Shown piece by piece: positions 1 to 13,420 of a stretch of DNA of 64,000 bases; within the stretch, counting starts at the first letter, position 1, and each line of letters opens with the position of its first letter. The stretch spans positions 81,823,062-81,887,061 of the forward strand of contig NC_134367.1 of the NCBI RefSeq assembly GCF_035582795.1, read 5' to 3'. The notes under the pieces are model-generated. The model was not told where the DNA came from, ran no database searches, and worked only from the letters and a program-made list of their open reading frames with translations. This DNA comes from Mycteria americana. Its lineage: Eukaryota > Chordata > Aves > Ciconiiformes > Ciconiidae. The position numbers were made by a program, and so were the translations under genes.

Positions 1-2929
1 GCGGTGCTGGCTGTGGGCAGCCGGCACGGGGCCGTGCGGGAGGATGCTGCGGGGCTGCAGAGCTGGGGCCGGTGGCAGGACGGGTCGCCTCTCAAAGGCA
101 GCCAAGAGCCCCTGTCCCAGGGGAGGCGGCTTTAGAGGAAGGCGGCCTGACAAAAAATCCCAAACAATGCTGAGGAGGGGAAATAGGACAGCCACAAACC
201 TGCTCCACAAACCGTGGAGCACAGCTGTGTGCTGTATCATACAGGGGAGCTGGGGTTTCTCCAGTGAAACCACGCTGCATCGCACTTTTATTCTAACAAT
301 TCTTTCTGTGCTCATGTCTTTAAAAAAGATTTTCCAGCCACCTACACAGATTTCAGCGAGAAAAAAAAATCTGCAGGAAATGTACTGGTCATTGCATCCA
401 TTTCCATTTAAAAGTTCATTTAAGTTCAGAGTCCCTCGGCAGGGGTAGCCCCCTCACTAAAACCTTGAGGAATGGCCACACAGGTGATCTGGGTAGGCAG
501 TCTTCAGTAGACGTAGAAAATTAAAAATTTCAGAGAGACAGAAACTAATTGAAATGAACTGAAATAAAACCAACCTAAATGTCTTCCCCTTCCTGGAGTA
601 TTTTTAATGCTGTAGAGTGTCTCAGCTCCCTTTATCTTATATTTTATTAATAAAAGTGAAATTGGTAACACTTATAAGGATTTTTTTTTTTTAATGTCCA
701 TAATTACTTCTGTGAAAAAATGTCCTGGCTGGGACAAAGCATACTGTAGGAAGACACATGGTAGGAAGAGGAAAAATCCTTTGTCTTCCACAAAGATAAG
801 AACAAAATTAATTATGTAAAAGCTCTTTTCCACTTCTAGTTTCTCAGATTTAACCTATATCTTCTTTACATTTCTCAAGCAGAACTGCCCAAAACTCGGG
901 AAAATTATTTTACTAAATAAGAGTGCAAATCAAAACTGGGTTTGTTTTACAGAATTTTCAGTGGATACATTCTTACCTGATTTCCTAGGGTATTTTTCAG
1001 ATATTCTTTTTCTCTACCAAAATCTTTAACAAAGTTCTTAGCTGAAGGTGGGTCTTTTTAATTCCACATAAAAAGATTTCGTTTGATGAAAAGTTATTTT
1101 CCACTAAGAAAATCTGTTGTGCTTGATTTTAAAAAATTCAATTATCGTTCTGATAAAATATACTGGAGAAGACTCTTGCAAAGTCAGACCATTCTGACAA
1201 TGATTTGGGGTTTTCACCATCTTAAAAAAGCTTTGAAAATAAAAACATCTAGCATGAGAATTGGAACAATGGTTTTCTAAGCGTAACTTTTTCAACTCCA
1301 CCTTCATGCAAGAACTTAACAGCTCCAAAGTGGCCGTGCTTTCTTTCTCTGCTGTTTGAAACAACCACGGACTAGGAAACGGTGAGTTGTGAGGGAGGGA
1401 TATGAGTTATTAACCAGGTGTCCGTGTCACTGTTTGTATTCTCTCACTGCGTTAAAACTTAGGCACCCAGGAAGCTGTGTCATCTGTTGATGTCTAAGTG
1501 GGATGGGACAGAAAGAACAAGACACCTCAGTGCAGAAGGCCAGGACAAAGACGTGTGGCTAACAGAGTGCTACCCCTGCACATCGGGATTAAGGAGGAAT
1601 TAAGTGGCACAGGGACCCCATGCTGTACCCTCTGCACAGGGCTGGATTTCACCTCTGGCAACAGAGGCAGCAGGGGAAAGGCCAGGCAAAGCGGTAGCAG
1701 GTAGGATGGGTGGTGGGCAGGAGGGGACCTGGGAGGAGAGCTCTGTTCACTGAGACAGGGTCTCCCACGGCAGGAGGCCCACACCAGGAGTGGTCAAAGA
1801 GGACACCAGTGCTCTGTGGGGGCTCTGGGTTAATCCGGTTGTACAAAGCAAACCCAGAGCCTGAGTATCTGCTGCTCAGTGGGGTAAGGATGGGCGATCA
1901 AGGTGTTCCCTTCTCCCTGCGGATCACACGGAGAAGTACAATTTCCCCTTGCTCCTGAGAAGCCCGCATCTGTTGCTTCTTCCCCAGGGAGGTGGCTTGG
2001 GCACAGCCTGTCCTGGAGCAGGAGAACATGGGATCCCTGTATGGCTTGGAGAGGTGGTGCTCAGCAGAAGGCTTTCTTGGGGCCCCACCTACACAGGTGC
2101 GCTCACGGTTCTTCTGCGCCTTCTGAGGCCACCAGGCAGCCACTACTGCTCTGTGGCAGCAGTCACTCAGCTGGGGCACAGATACAGCTATTTGCTTTGC
2201 CAGGAGCCCGTGCTCTTGCAGCTGTGGAGGAGATGGCTCTCTCTCACCTCACCTACTTGAGACAGTGGAGAGAAGCAGCAGAGGAAGGACCAGAAGTGAG
2301 ATGGAGACAAAACTGTGGGAAATCAGACCAGGATCCAGCCAGCACTGGCCGAAACGGGAGCTTGCAATGGGCATTTCGCAGAGCAGCCCTAGAAGTGGTC
2401 GTGAGACCCTGTCAGTGTGGTCCCGCAGTCTTGGCTGGACAGAGAAGCGATGACACAGAAATCAAGGCCAAAGCTCCGCACAACGTCAGCGCATCAGATC
2501 AGGCTCACAGCGCAGGTGAAAGCTGAGGCTCATTCTGCAGGAAAGCACAAGCCTCTACATCACAATTAGTGTTGAGGCCAGCTTTACAGTATTTACACCC
2601 TGTGATTATGATATTCCCTGGTTAGAAGAACAACCAGCTAACAGATGGGCTAATAATAGATTACACGTGTTGTCTGGGATTTGATTTTACCCCGTCCTGT
2701 GAAGGCAGAAAAACTGTGCATTTTGAAGGATTTATTGTTTGGAAGTAATATACTTCACACTCAAGGAAAATCAATCCTAATGCAAACATTTACAAATAAA
2801 TATGACCTTCTTCATAAAATGCACTTTAACATTAGAGCCCAGCCTTGGCAAGTCCTGAAAGACTGAGTTCTTCAAAAACTAAAGGTTCTCATTACCTTTC
2901 AGGACCAGCCCTTAACCTCAGTCTCTCCT
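1..2929. other. Intergenic, no gene recognised
   Basis: The first 150 bases and 1.5-2.5 kb are moderately GC rich with chance open frames (largest 207 codons, 1903-2526) that match no family I know. Otherwise AT-rich. Confidence 0.6.
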
Positions 2930-3150
2930 TAATGTTCATATGGAACTTTCTTCCCTTTTAGGCTTATTTTTGTTTTTAACCAAGAGCCAATTAGACAGAT
3001 TTTGAATAAGGCTGGAGCACTTTTTGTTCAAATGAGAAATTTTTAGTCCCTTGAAGTGTAATGGGTTTTCAATAGAAATCCTCTCCTGCTGTGCATTGAT
3101 CAGCTATTGATTGGTGAGGGTTTAAACTAAATTATCACTGCCAAATAAAA
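2930..3150. promoter_or_regulatory. Candidate conserved noncoding element
   Basis: AT-rich block with AGCCAATTAGAC, GCATTGATCAGCTATTGATTGG and GGTTTAAACTAAATTATC; no repeat or ORF explanation. Weak support. Confidence 0.3.
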
Positions 3151-6100
3151 GACCTTCAGGATGAAGGAACTGAGCTGACCACAGTGTTATATGAAAAGTA
3201 AGCCAATCCTTTGTGGTGGAATCGAAAGGCTCTGGTCACTCTTGAAGAAAAAAAATGTTAATTGAAAAATTCCTTAAATAGGTAACAGCTCTGAAAGTCT
3301 GCTTTACATAAAAGATATGAAATCACAATCAGCCGACAGAGAGAAAAGGATCCTGCAGCTCAAGTGGTTTTTCTCTCTAAATGGTGCTGATTACTTTCCC
3401 ATTCATGGATGACATGGAGTGATGGAAATTAGTCATTTCAGAAGAAAGGACTAATGACAGCTGAACTTGCGGGCACTGGGGGAAGTTTGATGATTGGCTC
3501 CTCGAGACAGAAAGTTAAAACAAAAGAACTTCCTATTGGGTGGAAAGATTTATCCCAAACCTAGCAGGAAAACAAATACACAAGCTTGATTAGGCTTTGA
3601 AAGATCCAATTTTTAATTTTTCCTTTCACTAGCAATCACAGGGGTTTCGAACTTTGTTGGAAGAGTAATGAAAGAGAACTGTGTTGACCACACATAACTG
3701 GCTATTAATAAAAAATACGTTCCCAAACAAGTCTTTTTCTTCACAGGTTGGAAATTAGAAGAATGGATCTTGCTGATCCTCTGAGGCAGGTGTGGGAGGT
3801 CGGAGCTCCATCCAGCTGTTGGAATTTCAATCAAAGGTCTGATCTGCAGAGGCGCTAAAAAGCTTTTGGTAGCCCCCATATAAGTTAAAAGGGAGGTCGG
3901 TATTCTTAAAGTCAGGCTAGATCTTTGAGGAGCTAACTCTAGATACCCCTATCTCAGCATGTGCAGCACTGCAGGACCAGGCAGGATCGTACCCTGCCGG
4001 AGTCCCAGAGCGCTGCCATCCAAGTTGCTCCAAAGTCTCCAAAGCTGCATTCCCATATCCCCGCTGGAGCATGGACGTGTCTTGCCTTGGCCACATCCAT
4101 GCCTGCACTCAACTCTGCCTCCGTGCTGTAAAGCTAACCTGCACCACCCTGGGCATGGCTCTGCCTTCTCTGCTGGGAAATTTCTTTGCTGCCAATCCCC
4201 AGAACATGTCTTTTTAAGGATCAGGTAGCATGTACTTAATACATACAGTCTTTCTTAGCGTGTCAAAGGGTAACATGGAGTAGGATTGTTTAGTCAACAT
4301 ATTTAAGTGTGTCATTTTATTACAATCAAAGGTATTTCAGGAGAACAAATCTATAACCCTGTTTGCAAGAATTCAGTACCTCAAAGTTCAGGATTGCTCA
4401 GTTTCAGGGACAGTTTTTTCCCATTTCTGAAGAGCTGGCTCCATAACTAAACATGGATTCCAAAACATCATCATTCAAATTCGTATTTACAGGGCTCTGT
4501 AGTGTCTGGTTCAGGGGACAGCTTAGTTTGTTATCCAGACCTCTGGAAGAGAAAGGTCTGGTTTGGACTCCACAAAAATTAACTTTCAATCTGGCACTTT
4601 GTACAACAAAACCATGTGCATTTCAAGACTTCAAAGAAGTCAGAGCCAATATGGTTGCTTGATTTCTTTCAGTCAGAGGAACCATATCTATCTAGTAAAA
4701 GCACGCTCTTTGATTATGCTACTCTGTAGGCATTTAGCTGCTGACAGTCGTAAATTGAGTGCTTGCCCAGATTTTGATACAAACATTTCATCCAACAAGA
4801 TCCAGTAGAGGTCTGCCATACCTTCTCAGTTGAGCAGGATATCACAGGAGTAACAGAATAAATATTACTCTGTCATAACTTTGCCAGTATCGTAAATACA
4901 GTGGCCAATGCCAGAGCCTTCAAAATAATAAAATGCCTCATAAAGCCCTCAGTTTTGTAACTGTAGATACCTTGAATGTTAATGTCCCAGAAGAGCCTTA
5001 TCATTCGTAATCAAAGACCAGATAGCATTCATGTGGGTGAAATTTTTATCCATACAGATGTCTACTGCTTTTTCTTTATTTCTTTATTAAACCCCAAAGC
5101 TGTGAGTTTCAGCTGATAATCACATGTGCATCAGCCAAGCACAAGCTGTGCTTTAGTCAAGCATGCATTCAACCAGGCTTGAGAGAGAGGTAAGTGGGAA
5201 AAATGTAATCATTTCTAATAAACAGGAGGTCAAACTAAATTACCTAGTTGTCCCGTCTGGCTCGGAGCTCTGTGAAACAACTCAGCATAAAGAATCATAC
5301 CCTTCCATTCGTTTTACACCCGCTGCCTTTTAACTGAGATAATTCCTTTTTCATATACTCTGTGTGCAAAAGTAAGTAGGAAGTAACATCTGCCTCCAGT
5401 GCAATCTCTTGTTGAACACACAAATTTCCCCCATTTCTGTTAAATAATTACAACAGAAGAGTATACTGAATAATGAAAGCCCTGTCTTCTTACCGTTTCA
5501 GCAGTGATGAGTCACCTGGCTTTAGTAGGAGAACGATCAAGCCATAGACCCTGAGGCGAATGAATCTGATGATGCTGAAGGTAACAGTCTGGGAGAAGGA
5601 AAACTTATGCAGAGGAAACTGTAAATATTTTCTTCCCCTGCTGCCCACAGAATATCTTTTTCATTCTTACTCATCCTAGCTTATTTATGCAACAGACAGA
5701 TTAATAAATTAAATAGTGCCTCCCTAATGTCCAGTTTATCCCCAGCATATGGATACAATATGCTCCAAATCCTAACTCACTGATAATTAGGATGAATTTT
5801 AGAGTAAGAATTAAAAGAAAAACCTCTAATGAGGATGTAGAATTTTATGATCCAGATAGCAAATATCTACAAAATCATGTAAAGTAAAATCTAGTGGTTT
5901 GATTGGAGGACCTGATTTGACCCACAACTGGTTGCCAGACTCCCTGTTATGTCTCTAGACAATCAGTGCTTTGGGTGGCCAGAAAGGTCCACTGGCCTGG
6001 AAAGTCAGGGTGCTGGGGCAATGCTGGGTGCCTTCCCAGAACACCCCATGCAAGCCTAGGACCAGAGTTTCAAAAAAGAAATTCAATAAAGGGAAGTCAG

Positions 6101-6879
6101 CTCTCACCTCTCCTGCACCTTGAATTTCAGAACCTACATTTTATGTGTCAAAGTTTCAGGTTACAACCACCAAACTGTCAGGCTCTGGCATCTGACACAA
6201 CATGCCTACTGGCCATGTTTTTCAGACTCTGCAAACTCACTGGGCAAATGAAGAATAATTTGTTTAAGAATCCACACTACTCCTTTGATGCAAGTATAAT
6301 GAAAATCTCTGTTTCACAACAGAGAAAATTGAGGAATGGAAAAAATACCACCTTCCTAAGGTGAGGAAACCAGCATCACAGACAATGCTAGAATGCAGAT
6401 TGTCTAATTACTGGACTGTGTTCTCTTAATTGCCAAATAAACCCACAACCCTAGCAGAAGAATGATTACACCTTCATCGCCATCCTGCTTACTCAACAAT
6501 CTGGTAATAGAGCAGTGACTGGGAGAAAATACATTTTGTTTTTGAAAAATTATCAAGAGATTTGACAAGTCCTCACACAGAGACCTGTAATGAGTTCAAA
6601 CCACTCTCAAAACTAAAATCTGAAGCTTCTGAAAAGGAATCTGTGTCACTTTCTGAAACGAACTGTTCATTTACATTCCTTTAATGATCTGACTGTATTG
6701 AACCCAATGCACTGAGCGACACATGCAAGAAAGCTCATTTACACTTCCAACTTTGTCTTTCCAAGGGATCTGTATTATTTACCTCCTCATTTCCTTTGGA
6801 GCTCTTATGACGAGAGCTATAAGCTAAATGTCTCGAGCAATAGATGGAAGATGAAAGGTGACCAAATATATTCAAGCCG
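3151..6879. other. Intergenic, no gene recognised
   Basis: AT-rich, no recognised transposon tail. 6270-6420 has a weak MIR-like look (acagagaaaattgaggaatgg). Confidence 0.6.
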
Positions 6880-7085
6880 ATAATAAACAGAGAGCATTTG
6901 TAGGTGAAAACAACCAGCTTGGCACAAGAGAGAGAGAGATAATGCAGTGGGTTTAATAGGAGGCTTTTAACGTTTCCTGTTCGGGATTGGCTGGCTTATT
7001 AATGATTTAAGCACAAATTGAATTAACCAAATATTGAACATATGTTCTTTTAAACTCTCTTAAATCTACCAGAGCCTTGCGCGGG
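6880..7085. promoter_or_regulatory. Candidate conserved noncoding element
   Basis: Homeodomain-rich block: GGATTGGC, TTATTAATGATTTAAGC, AAATTGAATTAACC within 60 bases, no repeat features. Function unknown. Confidence 0.35.
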
Positions 7086-10000
7086 AGAGCTATGCGGCCA
7101 TGCTGTTGAAGTGGGGGGAGGATGACAAGGGGGTATTGAGGGTGACTGGGTAAGTAAAACATAACCTGAAGGTGGTCAATTTAATGCTGTGTTAGTGGCC
7201 TGAACTTTCAGTTCCCAAAGGGAAAGGATGATTAATGCCACTACCAAATGTATACCCATACCTGACCCTGATCTCATCAAATCCTGCTGCCACCATCTGC
7301 TGTTTTTAATTCCTCTGCAATATTTGTATTTGCTACCTCCCTCCTACAAAGAGAGGGAGAAAAAAAAATGTTCCCTGCTTATGAATGGTGTGATCTGGTT
7401 GTACTGGCTGAACGCTGGCCAGGAGGCATCTGTTGCTTATAGTCCTGACAGCATCTGCTACTATTTCTCACTTTTCCCAGCATGCTGTGAGATATGGTTT
7501 CTCCCAAAGGTGGCCTTTGTATGCACCATTGTCAATTCCATCATTGTCTGCCACAGCCTGTTCCCACGATGCAGTGGTAGTTATTACCACGCTGCAAAAC
7601 CTTTTCTTGCAGGCTATCTGTAATCTAAGATATTGTGTGATTGAGTTATGCAGTTAACCCTTTTCCTATGCATCAAACCATTAAAGTAAAAAGAAACAGG
7701 CTGGACCATTTTTGGAAGGAAAACCTTCGGGGCTTGCAATGGATGGGAAAGTGAAACAGATTTTTTTTGTTGGGTTTTTTTTTTTTTGCTTTTAAAATAA
7801 TGACAGTCTGGCGTTAAGCAAAGTTAAGGTTTAAAAACAAACAAACAAAAAGACAAAAAGCAAAAAATGTCCTAACTAGTAGTTTTAATTCCTTTAAAAA
7901 TACTATAAAGGATGCATTGTTTTTTCTCCTGATTCCTGATACGGCTATTAAGCATTGTAACCAAATGTGTGTGAATGCTATTATTTATGTGTCTGATCTT
8001 TAAATACCCTCTGCTAGTGGGATACAGACTGAGACTTCTGATGGACATAGGCGTCCCAAGCTGTCATCTTGCCTTGTCCTTCTGTCAAACAGTTAGTGTG
8101 TCAAGCGCTTCTCCTGGGAACTTTTAGAGTAAGAGACTGTAAGCACAGAACGGTCTGGTCTCCAGAGAGCCACTTTTAACTCACGACAATATCCTTGGTG
8201 CCAGCTTAGAATAGCCCACTATGGGACAAGGAGAAAGAAAGCGCAACAGATGTTACTAGTAAAACCATGTTTACAATTCTGTAAAGTTATTGCCCTATGT
8301 ACCTCCTGACCAAAACCCACTTAAAAGACAGCCAGGTTCCTAGTGGTTGGATTTTTAAGTCAATTCTGTTCACATAAATCTTTGCGATTAAAATAGACAT
8401 CGCATCTCTCACGTGTATGTGCCCCTCCCACTCCCTCCAGATAATTTGTAACAGTGTAGACTTTTGAATAATATAGTTATTACTTACAGCTGTATTTATG
8501 GTAATTTCTATATCTGTATAAGAACCGTAAATATTTCTCCCTAGAATACATAGGACATGAGTCATGTTTTATCTCCCCATATGCATTCATACAACTTTTA
8601 TCCTCTTTTTTTCCTCTTCTTTTTAACTTTTTATTCATTTGGAGCTACTTATTACATATGCAATCATACCTAAATCCCCTCAGAGGTACTTTCACAATTT
8701 TGTAATAGTTAAAGTAAGCAAGGTGGCTGACTCTGGAAGCAATAATGATAATTAGCTGATTTTTTAAATCCATCTTAGAGCAGAGCAAAATATCGGGGGG
8801 AGAAAGGGGGAGCAGAACAACCATGTAACTTGTGAAGAAGGCTTTTAAAACAAAGCCCCCCCCAAATCCTCATCTCTCCTTCTGCCCAGTACTGAGGAAC
8901 TGTCAAGCGGTGCAATACAGCACATGGTGACAAAGCAAATATCAGGGCAGCATTTACAAGACTACATTTCGCTACTGTTCCCCTGTTAGCCTCATTTGTA
9001 TTATATTTTGCATCACCTATATTACATTTTCTGGGACAGAGGGCTTCTGAGGAAGGGGGAAATTGTGTTATTTCATATCTCTGCGATTGCTGTTTTAAGT
9101 GGGGACTCATGTTATTTCAACTGGTTTTTTAACCCTGTCTGCTCTAATAATGCTGACTGTAGTACCAGCATGGAGGGAACATAAAGAACAAGTACCGTAC
9201 AGACTTACTACTCTTTTTGGCACCAGTTCATCTTGCCTTCACACTTTTGCCAGTCATTTAAAGTCCATTTTCAGTGTTATCATAAATTTAAATGAGGAAG
9301 TCTGATTTAAAACTGTTTACATTCTCTCTGTGCATGTAAAAGGCTAGGGAGAATAAGGCACTTTACAGGCTAAGCCAGGTATGACGTTAGATAACAGATC
9401 TGCTGAGCTGCTGTTGGTTAAGATCATTAAAAATACATTGCCAAATCCAAGATCGAGTTCCTCTCTGCACTCTGAAATCCTTTTGCCAGAGGCAACAGAT
9501 AACAGAAGGAAAACCATGGCTGGGTGACTCACTTGCAGCTTTTCTATTGCTAAGACAGGATGAGCTAGGGGAAGCAAAGAGACCACCTAGAGCTGGACCT
9601 CTGTACTTACAGCATCTGGTCTCCACGACAGCTGCAAAATCTGCACAGGCAGATTTGCATGGAGAAATTCATGATTTCTTTGAAAAAAATGAAGAGAGTG
9701 TGTGCATATGAAGGAAGCCGTAGGTACAAACTGTGTGACCCACTTTTATAAAACATTTAATATTCATAGGTGGAGAGCAATAAAATTATCCTAGCAGCCA
9801 GATTACATGATTTGTGACAGAATCATTGAGCAGGATCACAATATACAAATGCTCTGAATGACAGACTTCAACCTACAGATTCCTCCCAGGCTGGCTGTGG
9901 AAGCTCACCTGCTCCAAACCTACCACCATTTCTGAGCCTATAGCTCCCTGAGGCACCACCGTATCCTTTGCCGTTTCCATTAGGATACAGGATCCTTCAC

Positions 10001-10869
10001 TGACAGCTTTTTTGCAGGAGGAGCTGTGTGTTTATTATTTCCTGTGACAAGGTGAACCAAGGTAAGACCTACTACGAAGGGCACTACGACCTTCCTGAGA
10101 TCCTCAGTAAAATACAGCAAACTCCAGGTGTGATATAAGGAGGCACAAAAGCACCGCTTTCAACAGAAGGAGATTTGCACGCTAATGGCATAACATTGCT
10201 TCAACGAGCCTTACTGGATATTCTTTCCTATTTCAGGCCAATCATAGGGACTGTGTTGCTCTTTGTTTGGACTCCTCTCTGCTCGTGGTCTGGCTGAAGC
10301 CAGCGAAGGGCCCCTGCGAGAGCTGGTGGGCGCACCCTGCCCCTCTGACGCCGACGAGGGGCCCAAGCCTCACCAGCGTTGTAAACCAGAACTAACTTCA
10401 GGCCTGCCAGCAGCTTCGCTGAATGAAAAGCAGCACTGGCACGTTTACAGACAAGCATGTGTATAAATGTTTTCCTGAATCAGGAAATACTGCAAGGAGG
10501 CAGAAATATTTTTTCTCTGTTTCAGCAGCAGGAACAAGTATGGACAAAATTCCTTTATTATGAGCGAGCAGGGTATTTAGGCTAGGATCCGTTGTCTCTT
10601 CTCCTCCCTCCAGCATTATTGTCAGCAGATCCATTCGCAAACTGGAAAAAAACTTCCGCCGTGTTGCAGGTAGGTTTTGGTAGCAAGCGAGAGCTGGAGG
10701 CTGCTCTCACTCACCCACTGTTTGTTTGTTTTTAATTTAGCCAAGCAGCTACAACCCCCACCATGCGAAACAGAGATTAAAATGAAGCGAAGCAGAGGCA
10801 GGAAAGGCCTGCACTTATATCAGGAAGGGGTTACTGGAGGAGATCGCACGCCAGGGGAGATCGGCCACC
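7086..10869. other. Intergenic, no gene recognised
   Basis: AT-rich with T and A tracts (7761-7790, 7835-7860). GC rises after 10.27 kb toward the orphan CpG island. Confidence 0.6.
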
Positions 10870-11043
10870 CGACCTTGACCTTGGCAGCAGCGTGCCGCCC
10901 AGGCGCTTGCCCCAGGCCTCACGGCCACGAGCGACCTCCTCCCCGTCGCCTGCGAGGCGCCAGCTCGTGGCCTCCGCCCAGCCGCCCTGGCCAGTGCCCG
11001 GCGGCTGGGCCGGCTGGGTGGCTGGCTTTGCTGGGACCCGATC

Positions 11044-11142
11044 CCCCGGCCTTCCCCGGCCTTCCCGGCCTCCTCCAGCCTCCTCTGGCCTTTCCCGGCC
11101 TTCCCTGGCCTCTTCCCGGCCTTCCCCGGCCTTCCTTCCCTG
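11044..11142. repeat. GGCCTTCCC-type minisatellite in the orphan CpG island
   Basis: About ten imperfect copies of a 9-11 base unit (ccccggcctt, cctctggcctt). Confidence 0.85.
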
Positions 11143-11190
11143 GCAACAGCGGGGCGGCAGCCAATGGGGCCGGGCGGGTCAGGGCGGCAC

Positions 11191-11230
11191 AGCGGCGGCA
11201 GCGGCGGCAGCGGCGGCAGCGGCGGCGGCG
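11191..11230. repeat. (AGCGGCGGC)4 nonanucleotide repeat
   Basis: Four perfect 9-mers followed by GGC units, just after the CCAAT box. Confidence 0.92.
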
Positions 11231-12559
11231 CGGGCCTTTGTGCGGGGTGGCAGGTGACCACGGCGGGGGAACAAAGCGGGGTCAGGGCGGGAGCCGGGTC
11301 CCTTTTCTCAGGCCCATGTTCTCCACTCCTCACAATCTGTCTGAATTTAACTTGCCATTGAGGGCCCTGGCTGTAGAAAACAGCTTTATGTCGACTAATC
11401 CAGGCAGAAGTAAGGGTAGACACAGAGACAGGTTTGAAGGCGGGGACGTGGCTATTCTGCTGCCTCTTTTTTTTTTTGGCTTTTTTTTTCCCTCCCCCTC
11501 CCTTCCCCTCTGCCTCCAGTGAAAAGTTTTCTGAACAAAAAAAAAAAAAAAATGGTGACAAGATTAATCAGCCCATGGAGCTGAAACACATGCTTGACTT
11601 AAACAACCTCTTTGCTGTTATTAACAACTGCTCCAGCATTTCTCTTGTTATGCTAATGGTACAGATTAGAGTAAAATCTATTCCTTCTTTGCTGAACAGG
11701 CCAATTGATAGAGGCCGATCTATTTTTCTCCCCCGTTTTAATTCTTTTTTTCTCCAGGCACAAGTGTTTGCGGCAGCAAGAACAACAGAACATGGAAAAA
11801 AACCCAAAACTGCTCACAAAAGTGACTAGCCCCCACATACACTAAAATCATTAGTAAATACAAATCTAGATGGGTCTCCGCTACAGCCTGGAAATAATGT
11901 CTGGGTGTTGTAAGATAGGCTGACCACAAAAGACAGGAAATTCAACATAGCAGCCGATGCCCTACCTTTAACTCATTCTTTTTTTTTTCTGCGCAAAGCC
12001 AGAGGGCCTGGCAAAGGAGACAGCTTTGATTAGTTTTAATACATTCCTGGGATGAAAAATGAAGGAGAAGGGAACGTTGCTAGCAAGTCCTGGAGAGGGC
12101 AACTTGACTCAACACCACACCACACACTGGAGCGCATTCAGATGGAAGGAGACAGTCCTGTTGCCAGCACAGGCCGTAGGGCTCTTTGCTCTGTGGCATC
12201 AAGGGGAGCAGGATAGGTGCCTGCGTGTCAGTCTGTGCTTGGTGGTTTGTACCTCCTATTAGCTTGGGTCAGACCCGAAATGCTCCTTAATTTTTCTATA
12301 TTTTTCTCCCCAGCTTTTTAGTAGTCAAAGGCTGGGACCTGTTTCACAGATAACAGCAAAGATGACATTGCAAGCTATGAGTTTATGATATGCTAAATAT
12401 TTAAAAGCCTAATATGTCTGACATCTCAGAGAGGAGCTTTCAGCACGTAATAGCCACTGAGTGAGAATGAATGCACCATCAACTTCCATGTGTAGCACGC
12501 ATATAGTATTTATATTAAACCCTGTATTACTTCCTCTGGATTTGAATTGTTCCTATATA

Positions 12560-12660
12560 AATAAGTGGAAACACCATGACCCTTGTTCTGCCTCATCCTA
12601 AGCCAACTTAAGTCAGTGAGACTCCTCCCATTGATTTTGCTGATTTCTAGATTTGGCCCT
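12560..12660. repeat. Possible ancient repeat fragment
   Basis: ttaagtcagtgagactcctcccattgattttgctg is similar to the old sauropsid repeat with 'attgaagtcaatggga'. Short and diverged. Confidence 0.35.
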
Positions 12661-12788
12661 ACCACTCTCTCTGTATAAAGTCACTGCTAAGCGGCAAACA
12701 TCTGCTGCTGCCTACCACCTTCTTCAGCCTCCCAAGACCCATTCAGAGTTGGTTGATACTGTAAAATTGTCCGAGTTCAATGTTCCAT

Positions 12789-12833
12789 GACTTCAATGGG
12801 TTCAATGAGTTCAATGAGTTCAGTGAGTTCAAT
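12789..12833. repeat. 9-bp minisatellite, 5 copies of GAGTTCAAT
   Basis: Five contiguous 9-mers: GACTTCAAT, GGGTTCAAT, GAGTTCAAT, GAGTTCAGT, GAGTTCAAT. Confidence 0.95.
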
Positions 12834-12974
12834 GAATTTCCAGGATCTACTTGTGAAGCCTGTGATAACAGCAGGCTGATCTGCCTGGGTCCAAAGATGT
12901 TAAAGACTCTTCTGGGCCAAGCCTGGATTTGGAGGTCAGCACTTTGCTAGCACCAAATTTGATCGGACAGATTT

Positions 12975-13420
12975 CATAATTTCACAGAGTCAAAGACCAC
13001 AGGGACTGTTAGATCATCTGCTCTGACTTTCTGCATACCATATGCCATCATATTTCGCCCAGTTATTCCCATATTGAGCCTAATTACCTGTACTTGATTA
13101 AAACAGATCACCCATCCTGTCTTAATGAGATGAAATAAAAAAATGGGAAACTACTACCTCCTGTAGTAGTTTGTGCCAGTATTTTAATGACCTTCAGTCT
13201 TCAAAAACATGCGCCTAGTTTCTCATTTGAGTGAGCCTGGCTTCAATGTTCGTTTTTGCCTGATTTGGCTCTACTGGAGTAAAAGAGCCTTCCTGAACTT
13301 GGTATTTTCGTCTTGTGAAAGTATGTAGATTTATTTGCAATCTTTGTGTCTTTATATCATTTTTTTGACAGTATAAACTGGTTGAACTCCTTAGGGTATT
13401 CACTGGAAGCCACTTTCTTG
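12975..13420 (-). mobile_element. Ancient CR1/L3-like LINE 3' end (minus orientation)
   Basis: Recognisable, diverged pieces in order: cacagggactgttagatcatctgctctgac, ttcgcccagttattcccatattgagcc, agtagtttgtgcc, ttgagtgagcctggcttcaa, aactggttgaactcctta. The order matches an old amniote CR1-type repeat I recall from turtle and bird genomes. Family name uncertain. Confidence 0.6.

Larger units (their letters stand above)
10870..11330. promoter_or_regulatory. Orphan CpG island with CCAAT box and RFX-like half-site
   Basis: GC-rich island in an AT-rich desert, about 27 kb beyond the 3' end of DLL1. It contains CCAAT at 11161-11165 (AGCCAATGGGG) and TTCCCTGGCAAC (about 11136-11147), which on the other strand reads GTTGCCAGGGAA, similar to an RFX X-box. 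Long open frames here are low-complexity Pro/Arg/Gly and not credible proteins. It may be a promoter of a noncoding transcript or a distal element. Confidence 0.45.
11331..12974. other. Intergenic, no gene recognised
   Basis: T-rich and A-rich tracts at 11466-11555, otherwise unremarkable apart from the 9-bp minisatellite and a possible old repeat. Confidence 0.6.

Noticed and set aside
1903-2526. 207-codon plus-strand frame
   Set aside because: No recognisable domain, no splice context, overlapping frames in other phases.
10677-11561. Long open frames on both strands (281 and 248 codons)
   Set aside because: Both lie in the GC-rich minisatellite island, with Pro/Arg/Gly low-complexity translations and overlapping frames on both strands; no known domain.
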